A DNA stretch of 14,881 nt from CAXNKH01 sp049296795 (GTDB lineage Bacteria > Pseudomonadota > Gammaproteobacteria > Burkholderiales > Burkholderiaceae_C). The stretch lies in NCBI GenBank assembly GCA_049296795.1, contig JBAQTC010000044.1:1-14881 (forward strand), given 5' to 3'. Below, one piece after another: positions 11,245-14,881 of the stretch. Every line of letters begins with the position of its first letter. Position 1 is the stretch's first letter. Position numbers and translations under genes: made by a program. The notes under the pieces are model-generated. The model was not told the origin of the DNA, did not search any database, and was given only the letters and a program-made list of their open reading frames with translations.

Positions 11245-12398
11245 TTTTCAACCTCAGACTGATTCAAACCACTTAGAAGCTCGTCGTAAACAGCTAGCGT
11301 CTTCTCAATGACGATGCGCTCGTCAAACTCGGCCAGAGCCCGTTGTCTTGCAGCCGCTCCAAGCTCGCGACGCAATGCAGGGTTTTCATGCAGGCGCTGA
11401 ATAGCCTCTGCCAAAGCCCCAGAATTACGGACAGGAATGAGCAATCCGTCTACCCCATCGGTCACGACCTCGCGGCACCCCTGCGAGTCGGTCGTCACGA
11501 TCGGCAAGCCGCACGCGGCTGCTTCGATAAGACTTCTGGGGACACCCTCACCGTAGTAGCTGGGCAAAACCATGATGTCGGTATTGGCCAATTGCGCACG
11601 CATGTCATCCACATGCCCGAGTTCTTCGATAACACCTTCGGCCGCCCAGGCATCGAGTTCGTCCTGCCGTACCGAAGCAGGATTGCCATGATCAGGGGCA
11701 CCTGCCAGCAGAAAGCGAATGGGCAGCCCAGCGCCACGCAGCTTTCGGGCCGCTTGAACGTACTCAGCGATACCTTTGTCCCATAACAAGCGGGCCGCCA
11801 GAAGGACTCTTGTCGGTTGACCGGGAACAGATGCCCCGCCTGTTGGCTGGAAACGATGGGTATCCACACCAGAACTCTTGATCAGATGGACCTTGGACGC
11901 ATCAACGATACCCGCCAGCGTGAAGGCCTTCACATCGTCAGGATTCTGCAGAATCAGTCGCGACTGGGCATTGTTCAAGGACCAACGCATCAAGCCGCGC
12001 ACCAGCGGCCGGAGCAGACGGGCCTTGAGCGAGTTGTTGGAGAACACATAACCCAACCCTGCCACAGCATTAATTCGTGCCGGTACTCGAGCAAAAGCAG
12101 CAGCGACGGCGCCGTAGACGACACACTTGACGGTGAAGTGGTGCACCACATCGGGCCGCTCGCGCCGGTACAGCAGCGCCAAACGCGTGAGCACAAGAAC
12201 TTCGCGAAACGGATTAAGACTTCGTCTGTCCATCGCCAGAGGCGCCCATCGAAAGCCCGCTTCGCAAAGCCTTGTGCCGTAATCACCATGCGGCGAAATC
12301 AGCAGCACCTCATGCCCTTGAGCCTTCAGCGCTCTGGCCAGTGGTAGACGGAAATTGAACAAATACCAGTCGGTATTGGCGAAGAGAATGATTTTCAC
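11241..12398 (-). CDS. Family 4 (GT-B) glycosyltransferase
   Basis: The product has 385 residues. The N-terminal acceptor domain starts KIILFANTDWYLFNFRLPLA; the C-terminal donor domain has AARLLWDKG (R203, K208) and the EX7E motif from E284 to E292 in GEGVPRSLIEAA, then GLPIVTTDSQG. This arrangement resembles PglA/CapM-type retaining enzymes that add a sugar to an undecaprenyl-linked acceptor. Donor and linkage cannot be predicted. The start is GTG at 12396-12398, four bases after the upstream stop; the open frame extends to 12758, but those residues are an antisense-like, cysteine- and arginine-rich shadow of the upstream gene. It is translationally coupled to ugd. Confidence 0.9.
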   Translation of the reverse strand: MKIILFANTDWYLFNFRLPLARALKAQGHEVLLISPHGDYGTRLCEAGFRWAPLAMDRRSLNPFREVLVLTRLALLYRRERPDVVHHFTVKCVVYGAVAAAFARVPARINAVAGLGYVFSNNSLKARLLRPLVRGLMRWSLNNAQSRLILQNPDDVKAFTLAGIVDASKVHLIKSSGVDTHRFQPTGGASVPGQPTRVLLAARLLWDKGIAEYVQAARKLRGAGLPIRFLLAGAPDHGNPASVRQDELDAWAAEGVIEELGHVDDMRAQLANTDIMVLPSYYGEGVPRSLIEAAACGLPIVTTDSQGCREVVTDGVDGLLIPVRNSGALAEAIQRLHENPALRRELGAAARQRALAEFDERIVIEKTLAVYDELLSGLNQSEVEK

Positions 12399-12402
12399 GT
12401 CT

Positions 12403-13473
12403 TCAACCCCAAAGCAACACCCACGGATAAAACTGGTACGGCAACCATGCAAAGGCATGAGCAGCAAAAAACAGCCAGACAAACAGCACTGCCGCGCTGT
12501 AACCCACCACGGCGCACACCCACATGGCGTTCTGACCGTTCCGCTGACCCAGCGCATCGGGCAGGCGCGACAACATAAACAACTGCAGCGGAATCCAGTA
12601 CAAGGCCACCCTGTCCACCGCTGTGGAAGACGGCGAGACCACCAGCAAGCCCACAAAGGCCAGCGCGCCCCATGACATCCAGGTCCAGAAGGCGCGGTCG
12701 GCCTGCGGCATGGCAAAGCGCCGGCGCAACGACAAAAACAAAACCGCCGGCACAGCATTCATGGCCACGCGGACGGCGGCGCCTGCCGAATCGTACTCCG
12801 CCTCGATGTAGGTGGCAGTCAATGCCTCCACCGATTCCTGCAGCAGCAAAACATAAAACAGCAGGGTTGTCAGTCCGACCCAAAGAGCCGTCCAGATGCG
12901 ATCGCGGGTGCCCGCCAGCACCGCCAGCGGCATCAAGAGCACGACCGATTTGTGAACCGTTGCCGCCAGCACCACAAACACCACAAAGCGCAATAGCTTG
13001 CGCTCCGACAGCGCTACCAGCCCGAGCATGACCAGTCCGAGGGCCGCACCCTGACGTGTATAACCCATGGCGACCACTATCACCAGGTAAGGCACAGCCA
13101 CCACCAGCGCCAGCCATGGGCGAGGCTGAGCCCGGCAAAACACCACAAGCCCCCAGGCAAACAGCGCAGCACACACTGTGTTGACCATGTATAGCCCTAG
13201 ACCCAACTGAACGGCCAGCCAGTTGAGCAGGCTGTAGGCCGGTTCGGTTCGCGTCGCGGCCTGCTCCAGAGAGTCATATTCGGCCACAAGGATGTAGTCG
13301 AGATAGTTACCCCAATCCATCCCTATCTGGTGGCGCAGACCAATCACCAGTACCAGCAAGACAAACGCCACCCACCAATAGCCTGACCAGCGCGTGGCAT
13401 GGGTTTGCACCGGCCGCAGCCGCGTCATGGCCAGCCAGGCTGGTAGAAGAAACAAAATCCAGTAGGGCAACAT
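12403..13473 (-). CDS. EpsG-family membrane protein, probable polysaccharide polymerase
   Basis: The product has 356 residues with about nine to ten hydrophobic helices. The segment GLRHQIGMDWGNYLDYILVA early in the protein, the central AMGYTRQGAALGLV and the AATVHKSVVLLMPLA that follows are hallmarks of the EpsG family. Members are thought to be Wzy-like polymerases of repeat units in the periplasmic face of the inner membrane; direct proof is limited. The start lies one base after the asnB-like stop and the stop four bases before the glycosyltransferase GTG, so the genes are in one operon. Confidence 0.85.
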   Translation of the reverse strand: MLPYWILFLLPAWLAMTRLRPVQTHATRWSGYWWVAFVLLVLVIGLRHQIGMDWGNYLDYILVAEYDSLEQAATRTEPAYSLLNWLAVQLGLGLYMVNTVCAALFAWGLVVFCRAQPRPWLALVVAVPYLVIVVAMGYTRQGAALGLVMLGLVALSERKLLRFVVFVVLAATVHKSVVLLMPLAVLAGTRDRIWTALWVGLTTLLFYVLLLQESVEALTATYIEAEYDSAGAAVRVAMNAVPAVLFLSLRRRFAMPQADRAFWTWMSWGALAFVGLLVVSPSSTAVDRVALYWIPLQLFMLSRLPDALGQRNGQNAMWVCAVVGYSAAVLFVWLFFAAHAFAWLPYQFYPWVLLWG

Positions 13474-13474
13474 A

Positions 13475-14881
13475 TCAGCGGGTACCTTCCAGCCAGGCCT
13501 GGAACATCAACACCGTCCAGAGGCGGGATGTCCAGTCATGCCGGCCGCTCAGGTGCTCTTGCCACACTTGGCGAATGGTCGCGGCGTTGAAATAGCCCTC
13601 GCGCTCCAGGCGCGCCTCGTTCAGCAGTTCCTCGGCCCAGTCGCGTAGCGGGCCGCGCAGCCACTGCCCCACCGGGATGCCAAAGCCCGCCTTGGGCCGC
13701 TCGATCAGCTCACGCGGCACGTATTTGTAAAGCACCTGGCGCAGAGCCCACTTGCCTTGGCCCCCGCGTATCTTCATGTGCAGCGGCAGGCGCCAGGCAA
13801 GTTCGACCACACGGTGGTCCAGAAACGGTACCCGCGTTTCCAGGCTCACGCCCATGGCCGCGCGGTCCACCTTGGTTAGGATGTCATCAGGCAGGTAGGT
13901 CAGTGTGTCCCACAGCATCATGCGGTGCTCGGCCTCGGGCACGCCGGCCGCTAGGCTGGCATCGTCCAGCCTGATGGGCAAGCGGCTCGCCCCGCGCACC
14001 AGGTCGACGCCCTGCGGCCACTCGGTCACCAGGCTGCGGTACAGGTCGTCCACGCCCTGCACATTTTTAAGCCGATGCGCCAGCTTGTGCGCCTTGTCGC
14101 CTAGGCGGGCCACGCCGTGGGCACCAGGCAGCGCGCGGCTCAGGGCATCCCACGCCGCCACCGGGATATGTTGAATGCCCGCGCCCAGACCCTGCCGCAG
14201 CACGGGCAGCATCCAGCCCACGCGGCTCCACACCCGCTGGCCCCAAAAGTAGCGGTTGTAGCCGCCAAACAGCTCGTCTCCGGCGTCGCCCGACAGCGCC
14301 ACCGTTACGTGCTGCCGCGCCGCCTTGCTCACCAGATGGGTCGGGATCTGCGAGCTGTCGGCAAAGGGTTCGTCATACATGGCCGGCAGCAGCGGAATCA
14401 CCGCCAGCGCATCGGCCGCCGTCACGCGCAGGGCGTGGTGCTCGGTGCCCAGGTGCTGCGCCACAGCCAGGGCATGGGGCGACTCATCAAACCCGGCCTC
14501 GTCAAAACCGACGGTAAAGGTCTGCACCGGCCGGGACGACTTCGCCTGCATCAGCGCCACGATGGTGGAGGAATCGACCCCACCCGAGAGAAACGCACCC
14601 AGCGGCACATCGGCCACGGCCTGCAGCGCCACGGCTTCGCGCAGTGCAGCGTCCAGCGCGGCCACGGCCTCGGTTTCGCTCTGGATCGGCGCGGCCAGCC
14701 CCTGGCGCACCGCATCGGTGAACCGCCAATACGGCTTGATCTGCACGGTTTTGGCGGCCAGGCCCGTAGCCGAGACCGACAGCACACAGCCCGGCTCGAG
14801 CTTGAAGATGTCCTGGTAAATCGAATACGGTGCCGGCACCGCGCAATGCTGCAGGTAGAGCGCCAGCGCGTCGCGGCAAAT
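13475..14881 (-). CDS. Asparagine synthase-like glutamine amidotransferase, N-terminus outside window
   Basis: The frame is open from the stop at 13475 to the window edge, giving 468 residues. The edge falls near the end of the N-terminal glutaminase domain (DALALYLQH...PAPYSIYQDI matches the usual domain boundary), so roughly 170 residues, including the catalytic Cys, are missing. The synthetase domain is complete: the PP-loop FLSGGVDSS (SGGVDS at 14570-14587), VALSGDAGDELFGGYNRY and DDILTKVDRAAMGVSLETRVPFLDHR. The protein adenylates a carboxylate and transfers ammonia from glutamine. In polysaccharide loci such paralogues often amidate a sugar acid or another cell-surface component. AsnB itself, for free asparagine, is the alternative but less likely here. 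Confidence 0.9.
   Translation of the reverse strand: MCRDALALYLQHCAVPAPYSIYQDIFKLEPGCVLSVSATGLAAKTVQIKPYWRFTDAVRQGLAAPIQSETEAVAALDAALREAVALQAVADVPLGAFLSGGVDSSTIVALMQAKSSRPVQTFTVGFDEAGFDESPHALAVAQHLGTEHHALRVTAADALAVIPLLPAMYDEPFADSSQIPTHLVSKAARQHVTVALSGDAGDELFGGYNRYFWGQRVWSRVGWMLPVLRQGLGAGIQHIPVAAWDALSRALPGAHGVARLGDKAHKLAHRLKNVQGVDDLYRSLVTEWPQGVDLVRGASRLPIRLDDASLAAGVPEAEHRMMLWDTLTYLPDDILTKVDRAAMGVSLETRVPFLDHRVVELAWRLPLHMKIRGGQGKWALRQVLYKYVPRELIERPKAGFGIPVGQWLRGPLRDWAEELLNEARLEREGYFNAATIRQVWQEHLSGRHDWTSRLWTVLMFQAWLEGTR

Noticed and set aside
12399..12758. Upstream extension of the glycosyltransferase frame
   Set aside because: The extra 120 residues are rich in Cys, Arg and Trp and are an out-of-frame shadow of the EpsG-like gene; the family N-terminus begins at the GTG at 12398.

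Overview
The window looks like an accessory region next to an exopolysaccharide locus in a betaproteobacterium. Comamonadaceae (Rhodoferax, Polaromonas or Acidovorax relatives) is the best guess, inferred from gene content, gene order and protein style, not from a marker gene. The polysaccharide genes are GC-rich, and the interspersed toxin-antitoxin (TA) and insertion-sequence (IS) segments are visibly more AT-rich.

Layout, left to right. 1-471 is the 3' end of an IS transposase gene plus its conserved non-coding tail. 492-1322 is a TacAT-like TA pair (DUF1778-type antitoxin and GNAT acetyltransferase toxin) with its own promoter and operator. 1408-1427 is an isolated copy of the IS end. 1546-2718 is a class II Fic AMP-transferase gene with twin palindromic operators. 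2864-2944 is a 5' remnant of another transposase copy. 3034-4427 (minus) is a RelE-type toxin, an XRE antitoxin and an unknown two-helix membrane protein in one apparent transcription unit. 4479-5085 (minus) holds a VanZ-like protein and a 65-residue unknown. 5173-6348 (plus) is a structured leader and a WecA/MraY-family glycosyl-1-phosphate transferase. 6503-7203 (minus) is mqsRA. 7517-8458 is a complete DD35E transposase, followed by nested copies of its tail to 8900. 8882-14881 (minus) is a tightly packed polysaccharide operon: asnB-like amidotransferase (5' end outside the window), EpsG-like polymerase, family 4 glycosyltransferase, UDP-glucose 6-dehydrogenase and UDP-glucuronate 4-epimerase-like protein.

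How the genes work together. The WecA-like enzyme would load the first sugar phosphate on undecaprenyl phosphate. The dehydrogenase and epimerase would make UDP-glucuronate and UDP-galacturonate. The glycosyltransferase would extend the repeat unit, the EpsG-like protein would polymerise it, and the AsnB-like protein would amidate an acidic sugar or another carboxylate. TA modules and IS remnants, all IS parts in the same orientation, lie between and beside these genes, and one IS end now forms the last codons of the epimerase gene.

The points most worth pursuing are: the IS family with a hydrophobic N-terminal segment and a conserved roughly 200-nt non-coding tail that accumulates in series at one site; the framing of tacAT between two directly repeated IS ends; the toxin-antitoxin-membrane protein operon; and the well-formed promoter/operator architectures of the TA modules, including an mqsR promoter that predicts a leaderless mRNA.
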